In this document: one piece after another, positions 47,606 to 55,710 of the stretch
Position numbering within the stretch: position 1 is the first letter of the stretch
Layout: each line of letters begins with the position of its first letter
Assembly (NCBI GenBank): GCA_963812255.1
Contig: CAWEUM010000005.1
Location: 744,001-808,000, forward strand
Direction of reading: 5' to 3'
From: DATJGR01 sp963812255
GTDB taxonomy: Bacteria; Pseudomonadota; Gammaproteobacteria; Pseudomonadales; Azotimanducaceae
DNA length: 64,000 nt
Translations under genes and position numbers: made by a program
The notes under the pieces: model-generated
Told to the model about the DNA's origin: nothing
Seen by the model: only the letters and a program-made list of their open reading frames with translations
The model's database searches: none

Positions 47606-48463
47606 ATGAGTTACTCCGAAATCCTGTACGACGTCGAAGACGGCGTGCTCACGATCACGCTGAATCGCCCTGAAAAGCTCAACGCATTCACAGGGACGAT
47701 GATGAACGAGATGATCGACGCGTTCGATCGCTCGGACGCCGACGATTCGATTCGCGCCGTCATCGTCACCGGTGCCGGACGGGCATTCTGCGCGGGCGCC
47801 GATCTCGGTGCCGGCGGCGCTACGTTCAATGCCGATGCGCGCGCCGATCGGCCGAGCGGCGTCAACCGCGACGGCGGCGGCTTGCTCACGTTGCGCATTT
47901 TCGACAGCAAAAAGCCGGTGATCGCGGCAATCAACGGCCCCGCCGTGGGCGTCGGCGTCACCATGACCCTGGCGATGGACATTCGCCTCGCGGCCGACAT
48001 CGCACGTTTCGGTTTCGTGTTTGCCCGCCGCGGCATCGTGCCCGAGGCGTGTTCCAGCTACTTCCTGCCGCGGATTGTCGGCATCAGTCGCGCGCTCGAA
48101 TGGGCCTATTCGGGTCGCGTATTCCCGGCCGACGAAGCGCTCGCCGGCGGCCTCGTGCGCAGCCTGCATCCGAAAGATGAACTGCTCGCGAGCGCGCGCA
48201 CCATCGCACGGGACATCGCGGACAACACTTCATCGATCTCAGTCACGTTGATCCGGCAGATGATGTGGCGCCTGCTCGGCGCCGATCACCCGATGGAGGC
48301 GCACAAGGTCGATTCTCGCGGGGTCTACTACACGGGCCGTTCGGCGGACGCACGCGAGGGGGTCGAGGCGTTTCTGGAAAAACGTCCGGCACACTTTCCC
48401 GGGAAAGTGTCTAAGGATCTACCGGAGTTCTATCCTTGGTGGGAAGAACGCTCGTTCGAATGA
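47606..48463 (+). CDS. Crotonase-family protein, enoyl-CoA isomerase-like
   Basis: 285-residue enoyl-CoA hydratase/isomerase superfamily member: LTITLNRPEKLNAFTGTMM, IVTGAGRAFCAGADL, INGPAVGVGVTMTLAMDIRL and RRGIVPEACSSYFLPRIVG. Both glutamates of rat enoyl-CoA hydratase are replaced here (T and F by alignment). The glutamate in VPEACSS matches the catalytic one of peroxisomal delta3,delta2-enoyl-CoA isomerases (PEGCSS). An isomerase or unusual hydratase is therefore likelier than a plain hydratase. Start ATG 47606; the frame opens earlier at 47528 without family similarity. It is divergent from the acyl-CoA dehydrogenases and followed after 16 bases by the CDGSH gene. Confidence 0.85.
   Translation: MSYSEILYDVEDGVLTITLNRPEKLNAFTGTMMNEMIDAFDRSDADDSIRAVIVTGAGRAFCAGADLGAGGATFNADARADRPSGVNRDGGGLLTLRIFDSKKPVIAAINGPAVGVGVTMTLAMDIRLAADIARFGFVFARRGIVPEACSSYFLPRIVGISRALEWAYSGRVFPADEALAGGLVRSLHPKDELLASARTIARDIADNTSSISVTLIRQMMWRLLGADHPMEAHKVDSRGVYYTGRSADAREGVEAFLEKRPAHFPGKVSKDLPEFYPWWEERSFE
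48391..48410. repeat. 20-base perfect palindrome inside the crotonase gene
   Basis: acactttcccgggaaagtgt reads the same on both strands. It lies within the last 75 bases of the crotonase coding region, upstream of the CDGSH gene. No T-run follows. It may be an operator, an RNA hairpin, or coincidence. Confidence 0.5.
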
Positions 48464-48479
48464 CATTAATCGGAGTTCC

Positions 48480-48722
48480 ATGATGACCACCCCGCAGATT
48501 GCGCAAAAGGCACCGTATCCCGTCGATGTGACGACCGGTAAAAAATATTTCTGGTGCGCCTGCGGCAAGAGTGCCAGCCAGCCATTCTGCGACGGCTCGC
48601 ACAAGGACACCGCGTTCACTCCGGTGATGTATCAGGCAGAACAGGATCGCACGCTGTACTTCTGCGGCTGTAAACACTCTGCAGGTGCGCCGCTGTGCGA
48701 TGGAAGCCACAACAAACTGTGA
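48480..48722 (+). CDS. Double-CDGSH iron-sulfur protein
   Basis: 80 residues with two CDGSH iron-sulfur motifs, CACGKSASQPFCDGSH and CGCKHSAGAPLCDGSH, each supplying three Cys and one His for a [2Fe-2S] cluster of the mitoNEET type. Tandem forms occur in bacteria and fold as one pseudo-dimer. Role probably redox or cluster transfer. GGAG lies four bases before the first ATG; a second ATG follows at once. It is 16 bases after the crotonase and 48 bases before the DUF349 gene. Confidence 0.93.
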   Translation: MMTTPQIAQKAPYPVDVTTGKKYFWCACGKSASQPFCDGSHKDTAFTPVMYQAEQDRTLYFCGCKHSAGAPLCDGSHNKL

Positions 48723-48770
48723 TCGGATCGAGCGGCGTACCGTCGCCGCTCTCCGCTTCGAGGCAGCGAT

Positions 48771-51770
48771 ATGTTGTCCAGACTATTCAAGAGTCGAGCG
48801 CGCTTCGATGATCCGGACCCCGAAATCCGGCGTGCGTCCGTGCTCGCAATCTCCGATGAGGAAGCCCGCGCCTTTCAGGATGATTTCGTAGAAATCGCGC
48901 GCGCCGATGCCGACCTGGGCGTGCGTCGCGCTGCATTGACCAAACTGCTCGACGGCAGGCGGCTCGAACCGTTTCTGACCGATAGCGATCCCGGCATCGT
49001 GCGCGCCGCCGCCGAAGCGATCGCGCGCGACGTCGACTCGGCTGAGTTGCTGCAGTACCCCGAGGTACGCAGTGCGGCGATCCGACTTGCTCGAGATCTA
49101 GACAGCGTGGCGCGGCTGATCGGAGACGTTGCGTACGACCACGAACTCATCCGACTTGCCGTGGAGAGCCGCAGCCCAAAGGTGCGCGTTGCGGTCGCCG
49201 ACAAGTTGATGAAGGAAGCATCACTGGTCGAGCTCGAGCATGTCTCGCGCGATAAGGACAAGAACGTCAATCGTCTTGCGCGCGGTCGCCTCGAGGAAAT
49301 CAAACACGCACGTGCGGAACTCGACAAATCCATCCAACGCGCCGAGGACCTCACGCGCACGGTCGAGACGCAGCTCAAGCCGGAATCCGATCCGTTGTTC
49401 ACCGCGCGTCTCGGCGCTGTGAAACACGACTGGCACACCAATCTCGAGCGCCACCGCGGCGCAATGCGCACATTGGCCGCGCACGGTGCGCCGGTTCCGG
49501 GCCTAACGGATCTATCGCGCCGCTTCGAATCCGGTGTCGCCCGCATGGATGCGATAGCCGCTGCGCTGATGCCAAACGCGCCACCCACGATCGTTGCGCC
49601 GACCGTCGCGATCCCGGTTGCGTCGAACAGCTCGGCTTCGAGCAGTGCAGCTTCGAACAACGCGACTTCGCACACGCCGGCTTCGAGCAACGAAGGGCAG
49701 AACGCCGCAGACCCGGCATTCACCGAAGCATTGGACGGCCTCGATACTCTGCTCGCCTCGGTCAAGGCCGGCGAGCGCGATCCGTTCGCGCAACGCGATG
49801 CGATCCACGTCGACAGCCGGGCGCTTCAGGATCGCTGGCTCGCAGCGGCCGATCATCGGCCCCCACCTGAGCGTCTGGCCGAGCGCTTCCATGCAGTAAC
49901 GCACAGCCTGTCGCTGATGCACGAGGCGGCTGGGCGCGTCGCGGCCCATGCCGAAGAACTGAGCCATGCAGAGTCGACGGTACCGGCGACTGCAGCCGCA
50001 GAATCGCCCGAAGAGTACGAGGCGTTGTGGAACGAGCAACGTCGTGCTCGTCAGGCCAGCGAGCGACTGGGGCGTACTCTGGAACGCATCGACTGGCCGG
50101 CCGACCTGCCACGGCCCGCACGACTCATCGCCGCGGATCAATCACAGGTGCGCCTCGGCGAGTTCGACGCGACCTGCCATGGATTACACGAACAACTGCT
50201 GCAGCGCCTCAACGATACCGTGGTCAAGCTCGAAGCACAGATCGATGCCGGTAATCTGGCTAGCGCGACCGGGCTCGAAGGCGAAGGCAAACGTCTGCTC
50301 CACAGTCTGCCCGCGCCAACCGCCAAACGGGTTCAGGGTGAATTCGCTGCGCTGTCGGCGCGGGTGCAGGAGTTGAAGGACTGGCGCACGTTCGCCACCC
50401 ATCCGAAGCGCGAACAATTCCTGGGCGAGATGGAGAAGCTGGCAGCGCGACCGCTTCAACCCCCGCTGCAGGCCGAACGCATTCGCGAGTTGCGTCAGGC
50501 GTGGAAAGAATTGGGTCCGATCACGAACCACAGCGACCGGCGTCTGTTCGATCGCTTCAATCATGCGGCCGAAATCGCATTCAAGCCGTGTCGAGAATAT
50601 TTCGACGCACAGGCCGCCACGCGCAAATTCAACCTCGAGCAACGCCGCATCATCTGCACCGACCTCGAAGGTTATCTGGACGGCATGGATTGGGACCACG
50701 CGGACTGGCGCGCGGCCGAGCGCATCCTGTACGCGGCCCGTGAGGAATGGCGGAAATATCACCCCGTCGATCGCTCTCCGGGACGCAAACTCGACGCGCA
50801 GTTCGACGCACTGACCGCACGCCTGCACGCGAAGCTGTCGACAGAATGGGATCGCAATGTGGCGGCCAAACAGGCCATCGTCGATGCCGCCACGGCTATT
50901 CAAGCGGCTGGCGGCGATCCCCGCGACGCGATCGACAAGGTCAAGGCATTGCAGCAGCGTTGGCGCAGCGTCGGCATCGTCCCACGACGCGTCGATCAAC
51001 GTCTGTGGAAGGCGTTCAGGGCCGCCTGCGACGCTGTATTCGAACAACGCGACACCGCACGCGCCGAACAACGCCATGCGGTGGAATCCCAACTCGCGCA
51101 GGCTGAACAACTGTGCATCGATTTCCAACGCGCCGTCGAAGGGGCGTCGAGCGACACGGCACAGGCCGGACTGCTCGCGGAATTCAATGCACGATTCGCC
51201 GCGCTCGGCGAGCTGCCACGAGATACTGCGCGGCGCATCGAGCAGCGCTTTCGGGAGATCGAACGCGGCTATCGGATGCTGTTGCGGCAGGCGCAACACG
51301 ACGCGGTGATGCGAGACGTCGATCGGCTGTACGACATCGATGTCGAACTGGCGCAGCTCGAACAGGCGCTCATGGGCAACGCCGCTCTTCATGGCCAGAT
51401 CGCGGAACGCCTAGCGACGATCGAGGGCCTCAGTGTCGAAAGCCCCGGAGCATTCGCCGAACGCGTGCGCGCGCTCATTCGCGGCGAAGTGCAGGAATTG
51501 ACAACGGCAGCGTCTACGGTCAGTGCCCACCGCCACCGACTCGCAATCGAGATGGAAGTCGCCGCCGGACTCGAAACACCCGCGGCTTACCAACAGGATC
51601 GGCTCGCATTTCAGGTCGAACGGCTGAACCAGGGCATGAAGCATCGACGCGTGATGGAAGAAGCGCCGCTGCAGATTGCCGAGCGCTGGTGCAAAGCGGG
51701 TCCCGTGCAGAATGACGAGCCCACTGTTCGCGAGCGATTCTTCAGAGCCTGCCGCGCCGCACTCGAATAG
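48771..51770 (+). CDS. DUF349-repeat protein with HEAT-like N-terminus
   Basis: 999-residue cytosolic protein. The first 180 residues show HEAT-like helical repeats (DDPDPEIRRASVLAI, DLGVRRAALTKLLD, SPKVRVAVADKLMKE). A low-complexity linker of A, S, N and T (about residues 280-310) leads into several DUF349 repeats, recognised by LRQAWKELGPITNHSDRRLFDRF, AREEWRKYHPVD and LQQRWRSVGIVPRRVDQRLWKAF. Long coiled-coil stretches separate them. Proteins of this type are frequent in gammaproteobacteria; none is well explained to my knowledge. GAGG lies six bases before the ATG. No enzyme motif is seen. Confidence 0.85.
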   Translation: MLSRLFKSRARFDDPDPEIRRASVLAISDEEARAFQDDFVEIARADADLGVRRAALTKLLDGRRLEPFLTDSDPGIVRAAAEAIARDVDSAELLQYPEVRSAAIRLARDLDSVARLIGDVAYDHELIRLAVESRSPKVRVAVADKLMKEASLVELEHVSRDKDKNVNRLARGRLEEIKHARAELDKSIQRAEDLTRTVETQLKPESDPLFTARLGAVKHDWHTNLERHRGAMRTLAAHGAPVPGLTDLSRRFESGVARMDAIAAALMPNAPPTIVAPTVAIPVASNSSASSSAASNNATSHTPASSNEGQNAADPAFTEALDGLDTLLASVKAGERDPFAQRDAIHVDSRALQDRWLAAADHRPPPERLAERFHAVTHSLSLMHEAAGRVAAHAEELSHAESTVPATAAAESPEEYEALWNEQRRARQASERLGRTLERIDWPADLPRPARLIAADQSQVRLGEFDATCHGLHEQLLQRLNDTVVKLEAQIDAGNLASATGLEGEGKRLLHSLPAPTAKRVQGEFAALSARVQELKDWRTFATHPKREQFLGEMEKLAARPLQPPLQAERIRELRQAWKELGPITNHSDRRLFDRFNHAAEIAFKPCREYFDAQAATRKFNLEQRRIICTDLEGYLDGMDWDHADWRAAERILYAAREEWRKYHPVDRSPGRKLDAQFDALTARLHAKLSTEWDRNVAAKQAIVDAATAIQAAGGDPRDAIDKVKALQQRWRSVGIVPRRVDQRLWKAFRAACDAVFEQRDTARAEQRHAVESQLAQAEQLCIDFQRAVEGASSDTAQAGLLAEFNARFAALGELPRDTARRIEQRFREIERGYRMLLRQAQHDAVMRDVDRLYDIDVELAQLEQALMGNAALHGQIAERLATIEGLSVESPGAFAERVRALIRGEVQELTTAASTVSAHRHRLAIEMEVAAGLETPAAYQQDRLAFQVERLNQGMKHRRVMEEAPLQIAERWCKAGPVQNDEPTVRERFFRACRAALE

Positions 51771-51803
51771 CGCGCAGTACGACTCTGTGCGTTCGCGGCA
51801 CAG

Positions 51804-52667
51804 TCACGTCCTGTCCGGACCCTCGCCGTAGTCCTGCCATGGCGCGTCGCGTTCGCGAATCACCTCGCGAAAGCCCTTCTCGTCGAACGACTCCGCCCAG
51901 CGGTAGGCCTCTTCGGTGTGTCGCGTGATGCCGTCGAAAACAGTACCGATCAACTGCGTGCTGCGCAGACCCATGTTCTCGAATGCCTGGTTGATCAGCA
52001 GTTTGTTCAGCGCCAACTGGTTCGCGGGAATATGTTTGAAACGCTTCGCTTCCGCCTCGACGAAGCCCGCAAGTGCGGCGGGCTCGACGACGTGCGACAC
52101 GAGCCCGATCCGATGCGCGGTTGCGGCATCGATCGCGCGACCGGTCAGCAGGAACTGTTTGGCGTGTTCCAGACCCAACCGGTACACCCACAGCATCGTT
52201 GTCGGCGTGCCGTAGATTCGGCTCGGCGCGTAGCCGATGTGCGCGTCGCTGGCCATGAACAACAGATCGCAGCACAGCACCAGATCCGTCGCGCCGCCGA
52301 TTGCCCACCCTTTGATCTCGCCGAGCACCGGCTTCGGACACTCCCAGATCCGCATGAACCTGCGCACGTTGTTGCTCATGAACTGGTAGTCACGAACCGG
52401 ATCCCACGCGCCGGCGCGCGTTTCGATATGCGGCGCGCCGTACGGCGTGTCCCACCTTTTCCGATCCGTCAGATCGTAGCCTGCAGTGAACGTATCACCC
52501 ACACCACGCAACACGATCGCCGCGACGTGCGGCGAACGCGACGCCCGGTCGATTCCGTCCGCGACGCCCTGCACCACCGATTCGGTCAGGGTGTTTTTCT
52601 TCTCCGGGCGGTTCAAAGCGACAATGGCGATGCCGTCGCCCTCCTCGTACAGAACATCTTCCGTCAT
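51804..52667 (-). CDS. Crotonase-family protein lacking canonical hydratase glutamates
   Basis: 287 residues from an ATG with AGGAGG upstream. IAIVALNRPEKKNTLTESVVQ, VLRGVGDTFTAGYDL and IKGWAIGGATDLVLCCDLLF are crotonase features. By alignment the first hydratase Glu is Asp (GGATDL) and the second is Ser or Pro (YAPSRIYG), so it may catalyse another crotonase-type reaction. The frame extends to 52895, which is inside phoQ. It lies 16 bases after the phoQ stop, an unusual place for a CoA enzyme, and ends the run glycine-zipper, PepSY, phoP, phoQ, crotonase. Confidence 0.85.
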   Translation of the reverse strand: MTEDVLYEEGDGIAIVALNRPEKKNTLTESVVQGVADGIDRASRSPHVAAIVLRGVGDTFTAGYDLTDRKRWDTPYGAPHIETRAGAWDPVRDYQFMSNNVRRFMRIWECPKPVLGEIKGWAIGGATDLVLCCDLLFMASDAHIGYAPSRIYGTPTTMLWVYRLGLEHAKQFLLTGRAIDAATAHRIGLVSHVVEPAALAGFVEAEAKRFKHIPANQLALNKLLINQAFENMGLRSTQLIGTVFDGITRHTEEAYRWAESFDEKGFREVIRERDAPWQDYGEGPDRT

Positions 52668-52683
52668 CTCGACCTCCTGGAAT

Positions 52684-54045
52684 TCACGACGTGGCCGGCG
52701 CCGCTGCGCTGGGCAGATCGAGCACGATTCTAGCGCCGCCCCATGGAGACACATCAATTGCGAGTGCCCCGTGATAGTTCGATGCCAGCTCCGCAACAAC
52801 CGCCAGACCAATTCCATGTCCCGCCTGCACGGTGTCGCCGCGCGCGCCGCGCGCCAGCACTTCGACGCGCTGCTCCACCGCAACGCCGGGGCCATCGTCG
52901 TCGATCAGCAATCGCACCGTCTCACCTGGTTCGGCCCTGATCGCGATCTTCGAGTCGCAGTACTTGAACGCGTTTTCCAGCAGATTTCCCAACATTTCCA
53001 TCAAGTCGCGCTCGTCGCAGCGCACCAGCAATTGCGGCGAAATTCGCTGCTCGACTGCAACGGCCTTCGCGCCGTAGGCAGTGCGCAGTGCCTTGACGAG
53101 CCGATCGACAATCGGTGCGGGTGCAGTACGACCGGCAAATACGATCGCACGCGCGGTCATCGCGCGCGACAACTGATGTGAAACCGTCGTTTCCATCCGG
53201 TCGAGTTGCTCGCGCAGCAATCGCGGGTCATCGACGTGTGCAGACGACAGCGCATTGCGCAGCACCGCAAGCGGTGTCTTGAGGCTGTGAGCGAGGTCGT
53301 CCATCGCTTTGCGGTAGCGCTCGCGGCTGCTGACCTCGTGATCGATGAACGCATCGATGTTGCGCGCGAGTCCGACGAGTTCCGGCGGATAGTCGCCTGC
53401 CATCCGCTCGCGACGGCCTGCTTCGATGGCTTCGACACGCGCAGCCATCTGTGCCACCGGTCGCAGACCCCACGCGATGGCAAACGCCTGTGCGACCATC
53501 ATCGCGGCCACGACCGCGACCAGGCCCAGCGTCAACGTGCGACGAAAGCCGGCAATCGCGACTTTGAACGGCGTCCGGTCGGCGATGACGCGGAACGTAA
53601 ACACCTGATCCCCTTCGGTTTCCCAGATCACGAGATAGAACATCTCGAACCGGTTCGGCGTCTCGTGAAAGACGAAGCGGCCGGGAAGCATCTCGAGGTG
53701 CGCCGGTCGTTGCAGCACCGCCGTGCTGTCGCCGAACTGCAGCGACGGCGATCGCCAGATCGACGCACCCGACGCATCTGTCACCGTCGCGTAAAGACCC
53801 GATTGCGGTTGCAGTAGTCTCGGTTCGAGCGGCGCAGCCGGAAACCGCAATGTCGTGCCATCTTCTTCAGCCGCACCGAGCAGAGAGTAGGTCAACAGCT
53901 TGAGTTGTTCCTGCGCGCCCGCCACCACACTCGCCATGAACGACCGGTCCAGCACCCAGCCCGTCAGGCCGAGGCCGAGCCCGAGCACCAACATGCTCGT
54001 CAGCAGCAGCCGCGCACGTAGTCCGACCCGCGATGACTGCGACAA
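52684..54045 (-). CDS. phoQ: PhoQ-type sensor histidine kinase
   Basis: 453 residues. TM1 is about residues 12-32 and TM2 about 172-194; the 140-residue segment between them is the periplasmic sensor. A HAMP-like linker follows, then the H-box DDLAHSLKTPLAVLR with phosphoacceptor H253, the N-box GNLLENAFKYCD, and the G-boxes IDDDGPGV and GHGIGLAV. The H-box wording is that of PhoQ. It should autophosphorylate and pass phosphate to PhoP three bases upstream. The E. coli protein senses divalent cations, acid and cationic peptides; which signal acts here is not known. GTG or ATG choice: ATG at 54045. Confidence 0.9.
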   Translation of the reverse strand: MSQSSRVGLRARLLLTSMLVLGLGLGLTGWVLDRSFMASVVAGAQEQLKLLTYSLLGAAEEDGTTLRFPAAPLEPRLLQPQSGLYATVTDASGASIWRSPSLQFGDSTAVLQRPAHLEMLPGRFVFHETPNRFEMFYLVIWETEGDQVFTFRVIADRTPFKVAIAGFRRTLTLGLVAVVAAMMVAQAFAIAWGLRPVAQMAARVEAIEAGRRERMAGDYPPELVGLARNIDAFIDHEVSSRERYRKAMDDLAHSLKTPLAVLRNALSSAHVDDPRLLREQLDRMETTVSHQLSRAMTARAIVFAGRTAPAPIVDRLVKALRTAYGAKAVAVEQRISPQLLVRCDERDLMEMLGNLLENAFKYCDSKIAIRAEPGETVRLLIDDDGPGVAVEQRVEVLARGARGDTVQAGHGIGLAVVAELASNYHGALAIDVSPWGGARIVLDLPSAAAPATS

Positions 54046-54048
54046 TCG

Positions 54049-54729
54049 CTAATCCTGCTCTTCGCAGGCAAACCGGTAACCCTGACCGCGCACCGTGCGG
54101 ATGGGATTGCGCACACCGTCGGGATCCAGCTTGCGGCGCAGGCGGCCAACGAACACCTCGATCACGTTGCTGTCGCGATCGAAATCCTGTTCATAGAGAT
54201 GGTCCGTGAGCTCGGTTTTCGAAACTACCCGCGTCGAATTGAGTACGAGATATTCGAGCACGCGATACTCGAAGGCCGTCAACTCGATCAGTCCATCCTC
54301 GATTCGCACTTCTTTGCGCGCAGTGTCCAGAGCGAACGATCCAATGCTGATGACGGGTGAGGCATGGCCCGCCGCGCGCCGCATCAACGCATTCAGCCGC
54401 GCGTGCAGTTCCTCCATGTGAAACGGCTTGGTCAGGTAGTCGTCGGCGCCCGCTTCGAGACCGGCAACCTTGTCCTGCCAATGCGACCGCGCGGTCAGAA
54501 TCAGGATCGGCAGGCCGCGGCCCGAGTCTCGCAGCGCCTTGATCACCGCAGTGCCGTCACGCTTGGGCAAACCAAGGTCCACAACCGCTGCGTCGTAATC
54601 GTATTCACGCCCGAAATAAAGTCCTTCGTCGCCGTCCGCCGCCGCGTCGACCACGTTACCCGCCGCTTTGAGATTTTCGACGAGTTGCGCGCGCAGACCT
54701 GCGTCGTCTTCAATCACCAACACGCGCAT
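54049..54729 (-). CDS. phoP: PhoP-type OmpR-family response regulator
   Basis: 226 residues. Receiver domain: acidic pocket IEDDAGLR, phosphorylated D51 in VVDLGLPKRDG, LTARSHWQDKVAGLEAGADDY, and K101 in LTKPF. The C-terminal winged helix has LTAFEYRVLEYLVLN, VVSKTELTDHLY, EVFVGRLRRKLD and TVRGQGYRF. The resemblance to E. coli PhoP is close throughout. GAGG lies five bases before the ATG. It precedes phoQ directly and follows the PepSY gene after 42 bases. Confidence 0.93.
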   Translation of the reverse strand: MRVLVIEDDAGLRAQLVENLKAAGNVVDAAADGDEGLYFGREYDYDAAVVDLGLPKRDGTAVIKALRDSGRGLPILILTARSHWQDKVAGLEAGADDYLTKPFHMEELHARLNALMRRAAGHASPVISIGSFALDTARKEVRIEDGLIELTAFEYRVLEYLVLNSTRVVSKTELTDHLYEQDFDRDSNVIEVFVGRLRRKLDPDGVRNPIRTVRGQGYRFACEEQD

Positions 54730-54771
54730 TGCAACCTCGACTGAGTTCGCGAATGAATTCCCGATTGAGTT

Positions 54772-55068
54772 CTAGTCACGCAGGTGACCGCGCGAGTCCA
54801 CCGTTACGGTCTTCACGCGGCCGCCGTCGAGCAGCACCCTCACCTTGTAGAACGGCTCGCCATTGCTAACCTGGGATTTCACCGATACCACACGGCCGCC
54901 GTACGCGCGACTCACGATGGCGGCCGCCTGCTGCGCGGACACGCCGCCATTGTCATGGCCCCCGCCATGTCCCCGATCCGCCGCCGCGGGCAGGCACGTC
55001 AGCACCAGCATTGCGGCAAATGCGGCAACCAACATCGGACGGCGGCGACGTGTCGACACAGCATTCAT
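54772..55068 (-). CDS. PepSY-domain periplasmic protein
   Basis: 98 residues from the ATG at 55068: basic start, hydrophobic signal segment (MLVAAFAAMLVLTCLPAAAD), a His/Gly-rich spacer, then one PepSY module (SAQQAAAIVSRAYGGRVVSV ... FYKVRVLLDGGRVKTVTVD). Such small exported proteins occur before OmpR-type two-component genes and may modulate the sensor. The frame extends upstream into the glycine-zipper gene, without conservation. Confidence 0.85.
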   Translation of the reverse strand: MNAVSTRRRRPMLVAAFAAMLVLTCLPAAADRGHGGGHDNGGVSAQQAAAIVSRAYGGRVVSVKSQVSNGEPFYKVRVLLDGGRVKTVTVDSRGHLRD

Positions 55069-55105
55069 CGGTAAATTGTAGCCGCATCCGGCGCGGCGTC
55101 GGTCA

Positions 55106-55618
55106 TCAGAACGCTGGTGTGACGTCGACGCGGACACGCACGGTGTCCCCGGGCCGGTTTTGCGTCACGGTGGAATAGGTCTTGCCGAGGTACTGATAGC
55201 GGACGTTGTAGCCGCTGATGCGTTCCTCTTCGTGGATATCCTGTACCTGCGTGCAGACCTGTTGCGTCCCATAGGTGACGTAACGCGGCGCGGCGTTGCG
55301 GCGCGCCACGTCGTAGCCGACGGCACCGCCGAACACGGCACCGATCGCGGCGCCCGCCTGCTTGTTGTTGTGCCCGTGGGCGACCGCCGAACCGAGCGCA
55401 CCGCCAGTGATCGCCGCGAGCAACGGAATGGCGGGCGAGACCCCACCGCCACGACCGGTCTGCACACGCTGCTCACTGCACTGCTCGCGTGGCACAGCAA
55501 AGCTGACGGTTTCGACGATCGGCTGCACGCCGATGACGCGCGCCTGATCGTAGCTGACACCGGCGAACGCGACCGAAGGCAGCAACGCGCCGGCGACAAA
55601 CATGCGAAGCGGTTTCAT
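55106..55618 (-). CDS. Glycine-zipper 2TM-domain envelope protein
   Basis: 170 residues from the ATG at 55618, with AGGAGATC before it. A signal peptide (MKPLRMFVAGALLPSVAFA) precedes a glycine zipper with two short hydrophobic helices (LLAAITGGALGSAVAHG and AGAAIGAVFGGAVGYDVA) and a beta-rich tail with YQYLGKTYSTV. It belongs to the Rick_17kDa_Anti/SlyB-like group. There is no lipobox, unlike SlyB. SlyB is a PhoP-regulated partner of PhoQ in enterics, so its place 37 bases before the PepSY gene and phoPQ is suggestive. Confidence 0.88.
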   Translation of the reverse strand: MKPLRMFVAGALLPSVAFAGVSYDQARVIGVQPIVETVSFAVPREQCSEQRVQTGRGGGVSPAIPLLAAITGGALGSAVAHGHNNKQAGAAIGAVFGGAVGYDVARRNAAPRYVTYGTQQVCTQVQDIHEEERISGYNVRYQYLGKTYSTVTQNRPGDTVRVRVDVTPAF

Positions 55619-55710
55619 GACTGATCTCCTCAACCCTGTTGAACGAACCTAAAATTCGAACCCGGCACCACGATACGTTTCGGGCGCTGAACCGAACATG
55701 AACGAAAACA

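Noticed and set aside
49600..49720. Repeat-rich stretch in the DUF349 gene as a mobile or regulatory repeat
   Set aside because: It encodes an in-frame A/S/N/T linker; degenerate repeats are expected from such low-complexity coding sequence.
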